This document shows positions 7,337-17,195 of a stretch of 61,600 nucleotides of DNA, piece after piece (the stretch's first letter is position 1; each line of letters starts with the position of its first letter). The DNA lies in assembly GCA_934725105.1 (NCBI GenBank), contig CAKVBD010000011.1, positions 1 to 61,600 of the forward strand, given 5' to 3'. The stretch is from an uncultured Bulleidia sp. Its GTDB lineage: Bacteria; Bacillota_I; Bacilli_A; Erysipelotrichales; Erysipelotrichaceae. The position numbers were made by a program, and so were the translations under genes. Under the pieces are notes generated by a model. The model had not been told where the DNA came from. It did not search any database and saw only the letters and a list, made by a program, of their open reading frames with translations.

Positions 7337-10242
7337 CAGTTTCCTTTGATAGATATTCTCAATTGATGTTTTTCTTTTGTCAGCAGGAACTCATCATGTG
7401 TTCTTGCACCCCACGTATTATCACCAGCAATTCCCATTTGTTTTTCATTGATACTTAAAACTGTTTCATATGTCTGTGGTAATTCCCACTGGTGTTTTGC
7501 GTTTTCTAATACGAATGGTGAATATGGAAGTACGGAGCATTCAAACATATTTCCTGCAATCAACAATGCATGCTTCTTTGAATGAACACTTAATTCTCTG
7601 ATATCTGTACGGTTACCACATTCCTGTGGGTAAAGATAAGGTGTTAGATTTTCTTTTACATTGTATGTATATCTTCCTAGGACTGCACCTTTCTTTCGAT
7701 CAATATAGTTTTCTTCTGGTCCGTTGCCATAGTAAGATACTTCATCTAAATCTGCATATGTCTGTAATAAAATACCAAATGCTGGCATTTCAATATGGTT
7801 TTCAAATGCATCTAAATACATATCTACAACGATTTCACCATCTCCATACACTTCATAGTTCATATGTAATGGATGATCTTCCATGGATGGCAATGCATAT
7901 TCGTAGGAAACAATACAGCGATTCTCTTCTTTGACTGTATTGATATATTTACACTTTGCATACAGACTATTCTGCAGCCACTGTCCATAGCGATAGCCAT
8001 ATCCATTTTCAACATCATTATTTGTTGCAGCTCTAAAGAAATTTGGTCTGACAGGTATTCTGATAAATTCATGTGAATGCACTTTATAAGACACTAAACC
8101 CTTTGATTTAGAGAAGATGACATTACCCCCTTCAAAAGAAACACCTACATTTAAGTAATCTTCATTGATTGAAAGTGGTGTCCATACATGATGTTCTTCT
8201 CTTTGGTATGGATATACATATTGTTCATGTGCATATTCATGACCATCTTTTTCAAATGTTACCACAATAGAATACTCATGTTTCGCATCCACAACAAATG
8301 GATTCTCTATAGTAATACTTTCATTTGCATCACAAGATAAATGATATATTTCCTTCTTCACTTCTTTTCCATCAGCATACAATGTCATGAACGTATCAAA
8401 TTCATTTAGATTTGTGATGAGATAATGGTTTGTAATTGTAATTTCTTTTGCATTGATTTCAGTATCAATGAACTGATAACAATATTTTACTTCCTGCAGT
8501 TTTGGTGTAGGTGTTCGATCCGCAAACATAATTCCATTTCCACAGAAATCATAGTCACTCGGTCTTTCATGGAAGTCACCACCATAGTATAGCTTTCCAT
8601 CATGCAGAATTGCCTGATCTACATAATCCCAGATAAATCCACCCTGATATTGAGAATACTTCTTTTCAAGATCCGTATACTTATATAAAGCACCATTACT
8701 ATTTCCCATCGCATGTGCATACTCACATAGAATAAATGGTTTCTCCGTATGTTCCTTTAAATATTCTTCAATTTCTTTAGCTGGTGTATACATTCTAGAT
8801 ACCATATCTGTTGTATCTGGATATCTAGTATCTGAAGAAACACCTTCATAGTGAACAAGTCTTGATGGATCCACACTTCTAAAATATTCACTCATTTCAA
8901 AGATATCTTTTCCACCATACGATTCATTTCCACAAGACCAGATCAGAATACTTGGATGATTCTTATCTCTTTCATACATAGACTTGGCACGATCCAATAC
9001 ATTTTCCAGCCATTTTGGATCATCATTTGGAATGATATGTTCTTTGTCAAAGAATTCAGACCATGTTCCATGTGTTTCCAGGTTTGTTTCATCAATCACA
9101 TAAATTCCATATTCATCACATAAGTCATATAAGAATGTCTGATTTGGATAATGTGATGTACGAATCGCATTGATGTTATTTGCTTTCATGTTGAGGATAT
9201 CTTGCTTTGTTAAGTCATAGGATACAACTCTGCCACTTTCACAGCTGAATTCATGACGATCTACACCATGGAATACAATTCTCTTTTCATTGATATACAT
9301 AATGCCATCTTTTAATACAAACTTACGAATACCAACATGTTCGCGAACACATTCAATGATCTTATCTTCTTGTTTTACAACAATTTCTACATGATATAGA
9401 TATGGTTTTTCAGCATACCATAAAACCGGATCATCCACTTCAAATACACATGTATCATTTGTAACTTTACTTTGAAGCAATGTATGATCTGCATCAAATA
9501 AACGATACTCTAATGTATAGTCTTCGCTTGCTTCCATTACAGGTGCAACAATGATTTTTGGATGTTTGAGATCATTCACATCTTGTGTGATCTTTAAATC
9601 ATTGACATGTACAAAAGGAACAGATTGTAATTCCACACTTCTAAACAGGCCAGAAAATCTCCAGAAATCCTGATCTTCCAGCCATGAACCAGATGTAAAA
9701 CGATAGACATTCACTGCTACCTTGTTTCTTCCTTCATGAATATATTCACTAATATCAAATGCACTTGGTGTAAAGCTGTCTTCACTATAGCCAACAAATG
9801 TACCATTGATCCATAAAGCCATACCACTTTCTGCACCATGGAATACAATTCTCGTTTTAGTATTTTCTTTTAAAATAGAACTGTCAAAATACGTAACATA
9901 GCTGCCTACTGGATTATGTTGTGGGATTTCCCCTGGAAGCAGTTCTTCACTGCCACTCCAAGGATAGATCTGGTTCACATACATTGGTGTTCCATATCCC
10001 TGCATCTGTATATGAGATGGTACTTGAATATCATCCCATGTGCTGCAGTCATACGATTCTTTTTCAAAACCATCGATGACTTCATTGAGAGCATTTGCAT
10101 AATGAAACTTCCATGTACCATCTAATACATGAATGAAACTGCTTTGCTTCTCTTCTTCATTTGCATAATAATGATGTGATGAATGTGCTGTTAAACGATT
10201 CACTTGAAATATTTCTGGATTACTTAACCAAGATAAATTCAT
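7336..10242 (-). CDS. lacZ: Beta-galactosidase, GH2, LacZ type
   Basis: A 968-residue protein of LacZ length that hydrolyses lactose or other terminal beta-galactosides in the cytoplasm. It has the GH2 sugar-binding and immunoglobulin-like domains, then a TIM barrel with GVDRHEF, the acid/base Glu in WSCGNES (about residue 440) and the nucleophile Glu in LCEYAHAMGNSNG (about 507), and a C-terminal Bgal small-chain domain (SYYGNGPEENY). GGAGG 8 nt before the ATG at 10242 fixes the start; an ATG 5 codons earlier overlaps the SD. It is divergent from the AraC/PocR regulator, its likely controller. No lactose permease is adjacent. Confidence 0.95.
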   Translation of the reverse strand: MNLSWLSNPEIFQVNRLTAHSSHHYYANEEEKQSSFIHVLDGTWKFHYANALNEVIDGFEKESYDCSTWDDIQVPSHIQMQGYGTPMYVNQIYPWSGSEELLPGEIPQHNPVGSYVTYFDSSILKENTKTRIVFHGAESGMALWINGTFVGYSEDSFTPSAFDISEYIHEGRNKVAVNVYRFTSGSWLEDQDFWRFSGLFRSVELQSVPFVHVNDLKITQDVNDLKHPKIIVAPVMEASEDYTLEYRLFDADHTLLQSKVTNDTCVFEVDDPVLWYAEKPYLYHVEIVVKQEDKIIECVREHVGIRKFVLKDGIMYINEKRIVFHGVDRHEFSCESGRVVSYDLTKQDILNMKANNINAIRTSHYPNQTFLYDLCDEYGIYVIDETNLETHGTWSEFFDKEHIIPNDDPKWLENVLDRAKSMYERDKNHPSILIWSCGNESYGGKDIFEMSEYFRSVDPSRLVHYEGVSSDTRYPDTTDMVSRMYTPAKEIEEYLKEHTEKPFILCEYAHAMGNSNGALYKYTDLEKKYSQYQGGFIWDYVDQAILHDGKLYYGGDFHERPSDYDFCGNGIMFADRTPTPKLQEVKYCYQFIDTEINAKEITITNHYLITNLNEFDTFMTLYADGKEVKKEIYHLSCDANESITIENPFVVDAKHEYSIVVTFEKDGHEYAHEQYVYPYQREEHHVWTPLSINEDYLNVGVSFEGGNVIFSKSKGLVSYKVHSHEFIRIPVRPNFFRAATNNDVENGYGYRYGQWLQNSLYAKCKYINTVKEENRCIVSYEYALPSMEDHPLHMNYEVYGDGEIVVDMYLDAFENHIEMPAFGILLQTYADLDEVSYYGNGPEENYIDRKKGAVLGRYTYNVKENLTPYLYPQECGNRTDIRELSVHSKKHALLIAGNMFECSVLPYSPFVLENAKHQWELPQTYETVLSINEKQMGIAGDNTWGARTHDEFLLTKEKHQLRISIKGN

Positions 10243-10318
10243 ATGTAATTCCTCCATATATCTACTATATTCCCTTTACGAGATAATCTTTATGGATTAA
10301 AGTATTTCTAACAGGAAA

Positions 10319-10337
10319 AAAGTATAAATCATACTTT
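10319..10337. promoter_or_regulatory. Palindromic operator candidate between lacZ and the AraC gene
   Basis: AAAGTAT, 5 bases, ATACTTT form a 19-base inverted repeat in the 107-base divergent gap, 12 bases before the regulator ATG. It is a plausible autoregulatory site. AraC proteins usually bind direct repeats, so this is uncertain. Confidence 0.35.
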
Positions 10338-10349
10338 TATCAAGATTCT

Positions 10350-11162
10350 ATGAAAGATTTAAAATCAATACTAAAAAGTTTTTATTTATTATCTGGAATG
10401 AATATGACAATTTTTGATATTCATCAAAATGTTGTTGTATCTTACCCTGATAAGAAATGTCCATTGTGTTATTTACTGGATCAATACAAAGATGCGAGAA
10501 ACAAATGTACAAAGTGTGATATAGAAGCTATGGAATATGTTTTTCAATCATCTCAAATTCATGTTTATAAATGCTGGTGTGGTCTATATGAAGCTATTAT
10601 GCCTCTGTATACCTATGGTCAGCTTACTGGGTATCTTATGCTTGGTCAGGCAATCGATGCAGATGAAGATACATCTAATGTAGAAATACTTGCTTCTCAA
10701 TATATTCATGACACTAAAGAATTAAAAAAAGCAATGCATCGAACATGCAAGCACACAAAAGCACAAATTAAAGCATTAGGAGAGCTTGTTGATATTTGTG
10801 CAGAATATCTATCGTTAACAAATACAGTGAATGTTCCTAGCAGTGATCTTGCGGAAGCTATACAAAGTTATCTTGTTAAACACTACATGGAACAAATTAC
10901 GATTGATTCTCTTTGTTCATATTTCAATGTATCAAAAGCAACATTACATACTTACTTCAAAAAGAAATATGGGACGACAATTCACCAAAGATTACTATCC
11001 ATTCGTTTAAATGAAGCTAGAAAACTATTAGAATCAACAAATGCTTCCATGAAAGATATTTCTCATATGGTAGGATTTCTAGATGCAGATTATTTCTCCA
11101 AAGCATTTAAGAAAAGATATCAGATATCGCCTACAGATGTAAAAAAGGAATGCAGAAAATAA
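10350..11162 (+). CDS. AraC family regulator with N-terminal PocR-like sensory domain
   Basis: A 270-residue protein. Residues 1-150 carry a cysteine-rich PocR-like domain (KCPLCYLLDQ, NKCTKCDIEA, YKCWCGLYEAIMPL), a ligand domain seen in regulators of small carbon compounds. Residues 170-268 form two AraC helix-turn-helices (TIDSLCSYFNVSKATLHTYFKKKYG and MKDISHMVGFLDADYFSKAFKKRYQISP). It is divergent from lacZ and probably activates it in response to a sugar signal. No clear Shine-Dalgarno precedes the ATG. Confidence 0.85.
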   Translation: MKDLKSILKSFYLLSGMNMTIFDIHQNVVVSYPDKKCPLCYLLDQYKDARNKCTKCDIEAMEYVFQSSQIHVYKCWCGLYEAIMPLYTYGQLTGYLMLGQAIDADEDTSNVEILASQYIHDTKELKKAMHRTCKHTKAQIKALGELVDICAEYLSLTNTVNVPSSDLAEAIQSYLVKHYMEQITIDSLCSYFNVSKATLHTYFKKKYGTTIHQRLLSIRLNEARKLLESTNASMKDISHMVGFLDADYFSKAFKKRYQISPTDVKKECRK

Positions 11163-11177
11163 TGCATTCCTCTTCAT

Positions 11178-11880
11178 TTATTCTGAATCATTTGTCAGTT
11201 CAATATGTTGTTCTTCAATATATTGCTTTACAGTATCACTACACAATATATCTAATTCTTTAATTCTTTGAACGTTATAGCTAGACCATCGATATAGATC
11301 TAAATCCACAATTCCTACATGTACCATGATTTCGACATCCTGCCCTTCAAACTTCTTTACAACTTCAATAAATTCTTCAGGTTTACTCATTTCATAGAAT
11401 GCATTACTAAATACATAATGATTATGATTTCTTAATGGCAGGTTGTACTTTTCAGTCAATGCTTTTGCCACATCTAATAATTCAGGTGATGCATCATGTA
11501 CATAATGATGAGAATCAATATGATCTGGCAGTTCACCAAACAATTCAATATATCTATCCATCTGTGCATTCCATTCACTTCCCACTTCTTTCATCACGGG
11601 ATGATGTTTTAGCATTTCTACTCTTCCTTTGTAGAATAAACCTGTCTCTGGGTTTATTAATGATGGGCAATTGGTAAGTGGTTTTCCTGATGTCAAATTC
11701 AAATGCAACCCAACACCAATTCCAGGATTTTCTTTCATCATAGTAACTGCTTCTTGAATATATGCACTATTTACCAAAGCAGTTGTTGATCTTAAAATTC
11801 CTTGTTGATAAGCAATTACAATCGCTTCATTCACTCCCCCTTGTATATCCAAGGTCATCACAATTCACAATCAGTTTCAT
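11178..11880 (-). pseudogene. YdjC/ChbG family carbohydrate deacetylase with a frameshift
   Basis: The family removes acetyl groups from chito-oligosaccharides or related sugars with a metal held by an N-terminal Asp pair and later His residues. The true start is the ATG at 11880 behind GAAAGGAAAG; it reads MKLIVNCDDLGYTRG, which holds the metal-binding DD. After 15 residues a run of five G (plus strand C at 11836-11840) shifts the frame and the frame stops at once. With four G it would join the downstream frame (VNEAIVIAYQQGI...), which has the rest of the family: GVGLHLNLTSGKPL and HIDSHHYVH. The downstream reading alone would lack the metal ligands. It is an inactivated gene, a phase-variable gene or a sequencing error. 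Confidence 0.8.
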
Positions 11881-11892
11881 AAACTTTCCTTT

Positions 11893-11921
11893 CAAAAAAA
11901 GATATACATATCGCTATGTAT
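11893..11921 (-). terminator. Terminator of the ATP synthase operon
   Basis: ATACATA, a 4-nt loop and TATGTAT (11904-11921) are followed on the minus strand by T7. It sits 4 bases after the atpC stop and 13 bases before the start of the frameshifted deacetylase gene. Confidence 0.75.
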
Positions 11922-11924
11922 ACC

Positions 11925-12326
11925 TTATTTCAAATTCTTAACTTCGATTCTATTCAAGGCTTTCTTCAATGCAAGTTCAGCACGTTTGAAATCAATATTT
12001 GGATCATTTGATTTTAAACGCTCTTCTGCTCTTCTCTTTGCATCTTCAGCTCGAGCAAGATCGATATCTTTTTTGTTTTCAATGGAATCTGTCAGAATTT
12101 CTGCGAGATTTTCTCTGAAGTAAAATAATCCTCCAGATACTGCATATGTTTCTCTCACTCCATCTTCAATGGATGTCATTGTACCAATCTTTAACATTGT
12201 TACAAGTGGCATATGATTCGCCAATACACCTTGATTACCATCTTCCGTTTGAATGTTAATGATTGGTGTATCAAATTCTTTATATACACCAAGTGGTGTT
12301 ACGACGCGAACATGTAGCTGACTCAT
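11925..12326 (-). CDS. atpC: F1Fo ATP synthase epsilon subunit
   Basis: A 133-residue protein with the N-terminal beta sandwich (LHVRVVTPLGVYKEFD, GVLANHMPLVTML) and the C-terminal helical hairpin (LARAEDAKRRAEERL) that can inhibit rotation. It is the last gene of the operon; its ATG overlaps the atpD stop by 4 bases. A terminator follows. Confidence 0.95.
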   Translation of the reverse strand: MSQLHVRVVTPLGVYKEFDTPIINIQTEDGNQGVLANHMPLVTMLKIGTMTSIEDGVRETYAVSGGLFYFRENLAEILTDSIENKKDIDLARAEDAKRRAEERLKSNDPNIDFKRAELALKKALNRIEVKNLK

Positions 12327-13717
12327 TTTAGTGACTCTGCTTTCTTAACAACGTCTTCAATCGTACCTACAGACAAGAATGCTGCTTCAGGTAGATCATC
12401 ATATTTACCATCAAGAATTTCCTTGAATGAACGAACTGTATCCTTCACAGGTACATATACACCCTTCATACCAGTAAACTGTTCCGCAACGCTGAATGGC
12501 TGAGACAAGAAATTTCTGATACGACGCGCACGGTTAACGATCTTCTTATCTTCTTCACCAAGTTCATCCATACCAAGAATTGCGATAATATCCTGTAATT
12601 CTCTATATCTCTGTAAAATTTCCTGAACTTTTCTTGCGACTTGATAATGTTCTTCACCTACAACAAGTGGATCAAGCATACGAGAAGAAGATCCCAGTGG
12701 ATCAACTGCTGGATAAATACCCAAAGCAGCAATAGAACGATCCAATACAAGTCTTGCATCCAAGTGTGAGAAAGTTGCAGCTGGCGCTGGGTCTGTCAAG
12801 TCATCCGCAGGAACGTATACACACTGTACAGAAGTAATAGAACCATCCTTTGTAGAAGTGATTCTTTCTTGCAGCTGGCCCATTTCTGTTGCTAATGTAG
12901 GCTGATAACCTACCGCAGATGGCATACGGCCAAGTAACGCAGATACTTCAGAACCTGCCTGTGTGAAACGGAAGATGTTATCAATAAATAACAATACATC
13001 CTGATGTTCAACATCTCTAAAATATTCAGCCATTGTAAGAGCACTTAATGCAACTCTCATTCTGGCACCTGGAGATTCATTCATCTGTCCATATGTAAGA
13101 ACAGTGTTCTTTAATACTCCAGAATTCTTCATTTCATAGTACATGTCGTTACCTTCACGTGTTCTTTCACCAACACCGGCAACAACAGATCTGCCACCAT
13201 GTTCAATGGCAATATTATGAATTAATTCCTGTTCAAGTACAGTTTTACCTACACCTGCACCACCGAACAAACCAATCTTACCACCCTTTGCATAAGGACA
13301 GAGAAGATCGATAACTTTGATACCTGTTTCCAAGATTTCGTTTTGTGTTGTCTGTTCTGCAAATGTTGGTGCTTCACGATGAATAGGCATTTTTTTATCT
13401 GCCTTTACTTCACCAAGACCATCAATTGCTTCACCTAGAACATTAAACATTCTTCCAAGAACTGCATCACCGACAGGAACTTCAATAGGGTTTCCTGTAT
13501 CGATACAATCCATTCCTCTTACAAGACCATCTGTCGAAGACATAGCGATACATCTAACAACATCATCACCAACATGTTGTGCAACTTCCGCTGTCATCTG
13601 CTGGCCATCATCTGTTTTAATTAAAATAGCGTTTTTAATGGAAGGTAAATGTTCTGCATCAAAGCGAATATCTACAACTGGTCCAATAACTTGTAGTATT
13701 TTTCCTGTATTGCTCAT
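12323..13717 (-). CDS. atpD: F1Fo ATP synthase beta subunit
   Basis: A 464-residue catalytic subunit. Visible are the Walker A loop GGAGVGKTV (about residue 153), the catalytic Glu in GERTREGNDMYYEM, Walker B LLFIDNIFRF, and the DELSEED-like helix in the variant form DELGEEDKK. It acts in F1 on the cytoplasmic side. Length is normal. It lies 14 bases after atpG. Confidence 0.97.
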   Translation of the reverse strand: MSNTGKILQVIGPVVDIRFDAEHLPSIKNAILIKTDDGQQMTAEVAQHVGDDVVRCIAMSSTDGLVRGMDCIDTGNPIEVPVGDAVLGRMFNVLGEAIDGLGEVKADKKMPIHREAPTFAEQTTQNEILETGIKVIDLLCPYAKGGKIGLFGGAGVGKTVLEQELIHNIAIEHGGRSVVAGVGERTREGNDMYYEMKNSGVLKNTVLTYGQMNESPGARMRVALSALTMAEYFRDVEHQDVLLFIDNIFRFTQAGSEVSALLGRMPSAVGYQPTLATEMGQLQERITSTKDGSITSVQCVYVPADDLTDPAPAATFSHLDARLVLDRSIAALGIYPAVDPLGSSSRMLDPLVVGEEHYQVARKVQEILQRYRELQDIIAILGMDELGEEDKKIVNRARRIRNFLSQPFSVAEQFTGMKGVYVPVKDTVRSFKEILDGKYDDLPEAAFLSVGTIEDVVKKAESLK

Positions 13718-13731
13718 AAATGCCTTCTTTC

Positions 13732-14595
13732 TTATACTGCACTGCTTCCGCCAACAATTTCAGTAATTTCCTGAGTAATAGCGGCTTGACGTGCTTTGTT
13801 ATATTCAAGCTGTAATGAGGAGGACAGATCATCAGCATTATCTGATGCTGTTTTCATCGCAACTCTTCTACTTCCTTGTTCACTTGTTGTGGACTCCATC
13901 CAGTTCGAATATGCAACATTCGTAACCATCATTGGAATTAAACTATCCAAGATAGAAGATGCATCCGGTTCAAATAAAGTTTCTACTGGAAGCTTGCTAG
14001 ACTTTTCCTTTACCTTTTCTTTCTTTACTAGAACACAAGGTAATAGAACATCAATATCTGGTGTAAATGTCATTGTATTGACAAACTTTGTATATAAGAT
14101 CTGCACTGTACCAACTTTACCATCCTGGTACATATTGATACAGGATTCCATCACTTCTTTTAATGCAGAAAACGATAATCTATCACTAGAAATGATTTCA
14201 TCATTCTTCACTTGATACCCTTTTTCTTTAAACTGAAAGTAGAGTGATGTACCAATCACATAGATTGGATCTTCTTTATCTAATACTTCATTTGCCATTT
14301 TCATGACATTCGCATTATAGCCTCCACATAAACCAAGATCAGATGTAAAGATAATTGTTACCTTATGTGGATTGTCTGTTTTAATGACATACTGACTTTC
14401 CGCATCCGGATTGTTCATAACAATTTCATCCACTGTATCTTGAAGCTTTTGTGCGTATTCACGATTGGCTTCCATCTTACTTCTAGAACGAACAAGTTTA
14501 GCATTGGCAATCATTTCCATTGCCTTTGTGATCTTACGGGTAGACTGTACAGACTTGATACGCGTACGCAACGCCTGTCTAGACTGGCCAGCCAT
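13732..14595 (-). CDS. atpG: F1Fo ATP synthase gamma subunit
   Basis: A 287-residue central-stalk subunit. The N-terminal helix (LRTRIKSVQSTRKITKAMEMIANAK) and C-terminal helix (MKTASDNADDLSSSLQLEYNKARQAAITQEITEI) are the two halves of the rotor coiled coil. DLGLCGGYNANV in the middle domain is also typical. It follows atpA by one base. Confidence 0.96.
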   Translation of the reverse strand: MAGQSRQALRTRIKSVQSTRKITKAMEMIANAKLVRSRSKMEANREYAQKLQDTVDEIVMNNPDAESQYVIKTDNPHKVTIIFTSDLGLCGGYNANVMKMANEVLDKEDPIYVIGTSLYFQFKEKGYQVKNDEIISSDRLSFSALKEVMESCINMYQDGKVGTVQILYTKFVNTMTFTPDIDVLLPCVLVKKEKVKEKSSKLPVETLFEPDASSILDSLIPMMVTNVAYSNWMESTTSEQGSRRVAMKTASDNADDLSSSLQLEYNKARQAAITQEITEIVGGSSAV

Positions 14596-14596
14596 A

Positions 14597-16126
14597 CTAA
14601 TTTACTCCCTTAAGTAATTTGAATTGATCAAGAATGTCTTTCATTGCATTCTTCATCTTTTCCATCAATTCATCACTCAATGCTTCTTTTTCTTCTATTT
14701 CTTTACAGATATCTGCATAGTTTGCATGGAATGTCTTATGAATTGTCTTTTCAAATTGAGCAATATCCTCAACAGAAATTTCATCCATATAACCTTCTTT
14801 GACCGCAAATAAAGACAATACCTGATCTACCATAGACATTGGCTGATACTGAGGCTGTTTCAATAATTCTGTTACTTTTTCACCATGGTTCAAGATCTTC
14901 TTTGTAGAAGCATCTAAGTCAGAACCAAACTGTGCGAAAGACTGCATTTCATGATACTGTGCAAGATCCAGCTTTAAGGAAGAAGATACTTTCTTCATTG
15001 CTTTTGTCTGTGCTGCAGAACCTACACGAGATACAGATAAACCAGAATCTACTGCTGGTCTAACACCAGATGCAAACAAGTCTGTCTGCAAGAAAATCTG
15101 TCCATCAGTAATAGAAATAACGTTTGTTGGGATATATGCTGAAATATCACCAGCCTGTGTTTCAATGATAGGTAAAGCAGTTAAAGAACCACCACCTAAT
15201 TCATCACTCAACTTCGCAGCTCTTTCTAATAATCTAGAATGTAAATAGAAGACATCACCTGGATACGCTTCACGTCCTGGAGGTCTCTTTAATAGTAATG
15301 ACATTGTTCTATAAGCAACTGCATGTTTACTTAGATCATCATAGATAATCAAAACATCTTTACCATTGTCCATCCATTCTTCACCCATAGCACATCCAGC
15401 ATATGGAGCAATGTACTGCAATGGTGCAGTAGAAGAAGCAGATGCATTGACAACAACTGTATACTTCATTGCATCATGTTCTTTTAATTTTTGAACTAAA
15501 CGAGCAACTGTTGACTCTTTCTGTCCGATAGCTACATAGATACAATATACATCCTTACCCTTCTGGTTGATGATTGTATCAATCACAATCGCAGTCTTAC
15601 CTGTTTCTCTATCACCAATGATCAATTCTCTTTGTCCCTTACCAATTGGGATAATAGAGTCAATCATCTTTAAACCTGTCATCAATGGCTGATCAACAGA
15701 TTTTCTTGTCATAACACCTGGTGCTACTCTTTCAATTTCACGTTTCTTTTTGTATTGAATTGGAGCACCACCATCAATTGCTTCACCTAATGGATTGACA
15801 ACTCTTCCAAGTAGTCCTTCCCCAACAGGAACTTCAACAATCTTTCCTGTTCTCTTTACTTCATCGCCTTCTTTGATCTTTGTATCATCACCTAAAAGAA
15901 CAGCACCAATATGGTCTTCTTCCAGGTTCATGACCATTCCCATAACACCATTAGGGAATTCAAGAAGTTCACTAGACATTGCTTTATCAATGCCCTGGAT
16001 CATGGCAATACCATCACCTACAGAAATAACATATCCAACATCATCAGAATGGATCTTATTGTCATAGTTCTTGATCTCATTTTTAATGAGTGAACTGATT
16101 TCTTCTGGTCTAATTGAAGTACTCAT
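14597..16126 (-). CDS. atpA: F1Fo ATP synthase alpha subunit
   Basis: A 509-residue regulatory subunit of the F1 hexamer. It has the Walker A loop GDRETGKTAI (about residue 170), the signature PAVDSGLSVSRVGSAAQ, and the C-terminal helical domain. Its ATG overlaps the atpH stop by 4 bases, showing translational coupling. Confidence 0.97.
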   Translation of the reverse strand: MSTSIRPEEISSLIKNEIKNYDNKIHSDDVGYVISVGDGIAMIQGIDKAMSSELLEFPNGVMGMVMNLEEDHIGAVLLGDDTKIKEGDEVKRTGKIVEVPVGEGLLGRVVNPLGEAIDGGAPIQYKKKREIERVAPGVMTRKSVDQPLMTGLKMIDSIIPIGKGQRELIIGDRETGKTAIVIDTIINQKGKDVYCIYVAIGQKESTVARLVQKLKEHDAMKYTVVVNASASSTAPLQYIAPYAGCAMGEEWMDNGKDVLIIYDDLSKHAVAYRTMSLLLKRPPGREAYPGDVFYLHSRLLERAAKLSDELGGGSLTALPIIETQAGDISAYIPTNVISITDGQIFLQTDLFASGVRPAVDSGLSVSRVGSAAQTKAMKKVSSSLKLDLAQYHEMQSFAQFGSDLDASTKKILNHGEKVTELLKQPQYQPMSMVDQVLSLFAVKEGYMDEISVEDIAQFEKTIHKTFHANYADICKEIEEKEALSDELMEKMKNAMKDILDQFKLLKGVN

Positions 16127-16671
16127 GCCATTTGTCCTCCTTTCAATAACGTATTCCTCATTCTATCAATCTTTGTTTTCATTGTGACATCCGTAACAGT
16201 ATTTCCAACTGTGACTTTAATTCCCGCAATGATACTTGGATCAACTACATTTTCAAGAATGATTCTCTTGTTTGTTTTTGATACTAAAGTGTTTCCGATT
16301 GTGTTCATATCTTCTTGAGAAAGTTTACGTGCAGACAATACCGTTGCATGTTGAATTCCAAGATCTTCTTCACACATCTGAATAAAGCTTGTATAGATAT
16401 TGAGCAGCTGTGTTGCTCTACCTTTATCTACAACAAGTTTTATGAAATTAACAATATTGTGATCAACATATGTAGAATATACTTTATCAATCACATTTCT
16501 TTTTTCTTCTTTTGAGACTTTAACAGAGAGGAAAAAAGTAGATAATTCAGGATTTTCTTTTAATGTTTGTTTCAAAAGCATTACCTGATTCATATATTCT
16601 TCTACTTTGTTTTCTTCTTTTGCTAATTCAAATAGTCCTGCTCCATAGCGTTCCGCAACTTCATTCTTCAT
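16123..16671 (-). CDS. atpH: F1Fo ATP synthase delta subunit
   Basis: A 182-residue peripheral-stalk subunit linking F1 to the b subunits. The N-terminal helical domain (VAERYGAGLFELAKEENK) and the C-terminal GIKVTVGNTVTDVTMKTKIDRM segment are typical OSCP/delta features. It overlaps atpF by 11 bases. Confidence 0.95.
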   Translation of the reverse strand: MKNEVAERYGAGLFELAKEENKVEEYMNQVMLLKQTLKENPELSTFFLSVKVSKEEKRNVIDKVYSTYVDHNIVNFIKLVVDKGRATQLLNIYTSFIQMCEEDLGIQHATVLSARKLSQEDMNTIGNTLVSKTNKRIILENVVDPSIIAGIKVTVGNTVTDVTMKTKIDRMRNTLLKGGQMA

Positions 16672-17176
16672 GGCTGTCAGCTTCCTTCACAAAATCCTGG
16701 ATTGCCTTTCGATCAAGTTCTTCACCATTTTTAGAACCAATCAGCTTTTCAGCAGCATCCATAGCGACATTGACCATTTCTTTCTTAACAGAATCAACCA
16801 TCTTGAGACGATCATTTTCAATTGCTTCACGAGCCTTTGCTTTTTCTTCTTCAGCTTCTGCGCGTGCCTTATCAAGAATAGCCTGTTTTTCACTATCTGC
16901 TTCTTTGACAGCAGCTTCCACAATTGCTTCTGATTTTTTTGCAGCCTCATTTAACTGATTCTTTGCGTTTTCGCGGTCACTCAAAGCATCCTGCTTTGCT
17001 TTTTCACTCGTTTCAAGATCGGACTGCATCTTATCTGCACGAGCATCTAACCAATTCTTTACAGATTTCCATAAGAATTTCTTTGCAAGCAAAAACAGAA
17101 CTAATGTACTACATAGTTGGACTAAGACTGTCAGTAAATTAGGTATTAACTGACCAGTGATATCGACATCAATCAT
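16661..17176 (-). CDS. atpF: F1Fo ATP synthase b subunit
   Basis: A 171-residue peripheral-stalk protein. One membrane span lies near residues 11-30 (LIPNLLTVLVQLCSTLVLFLL), followed by a long charged coiled coil rich in Lys, Glu and Ala. SD AGGAA is about 10 nt before the ATG. Confidence 0.95.
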   Translation of the reverse strand: MIDVDITGQLIPNLLTVLVQLCSTLVLFLLAKKFLWKSVKNWLDARADKMQSDLETSEKAKQDALSDRENAKNQLNEAAKKSEAIVEAAVKEADSEKQAILDKARAEAEEEKAKAREAIENDRLKMVDSVKKEMVNVAMDAAEKLIGSKNGEELDRKAIQDFVKEADSHEE

Positions 17177-17195
17177 TGCTTAAATTTCCTGTCGA

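Noticed and set aside
9927..9941. ATTTCCCCTGGAAGC in lacZ as a Noc-binding site
   Set aside because: It departs from ATTTCCCGGGAAAT at several positions and lies in coding sequence; no perfect Noc site was found.
11178..11861. Intact 227-aa YdjC protein starting MMTLDIQGG
   Set aside because: The first residues are an out-of-frame reading of the true N-terminus; the metal-binding Asp pair is in the other frame.
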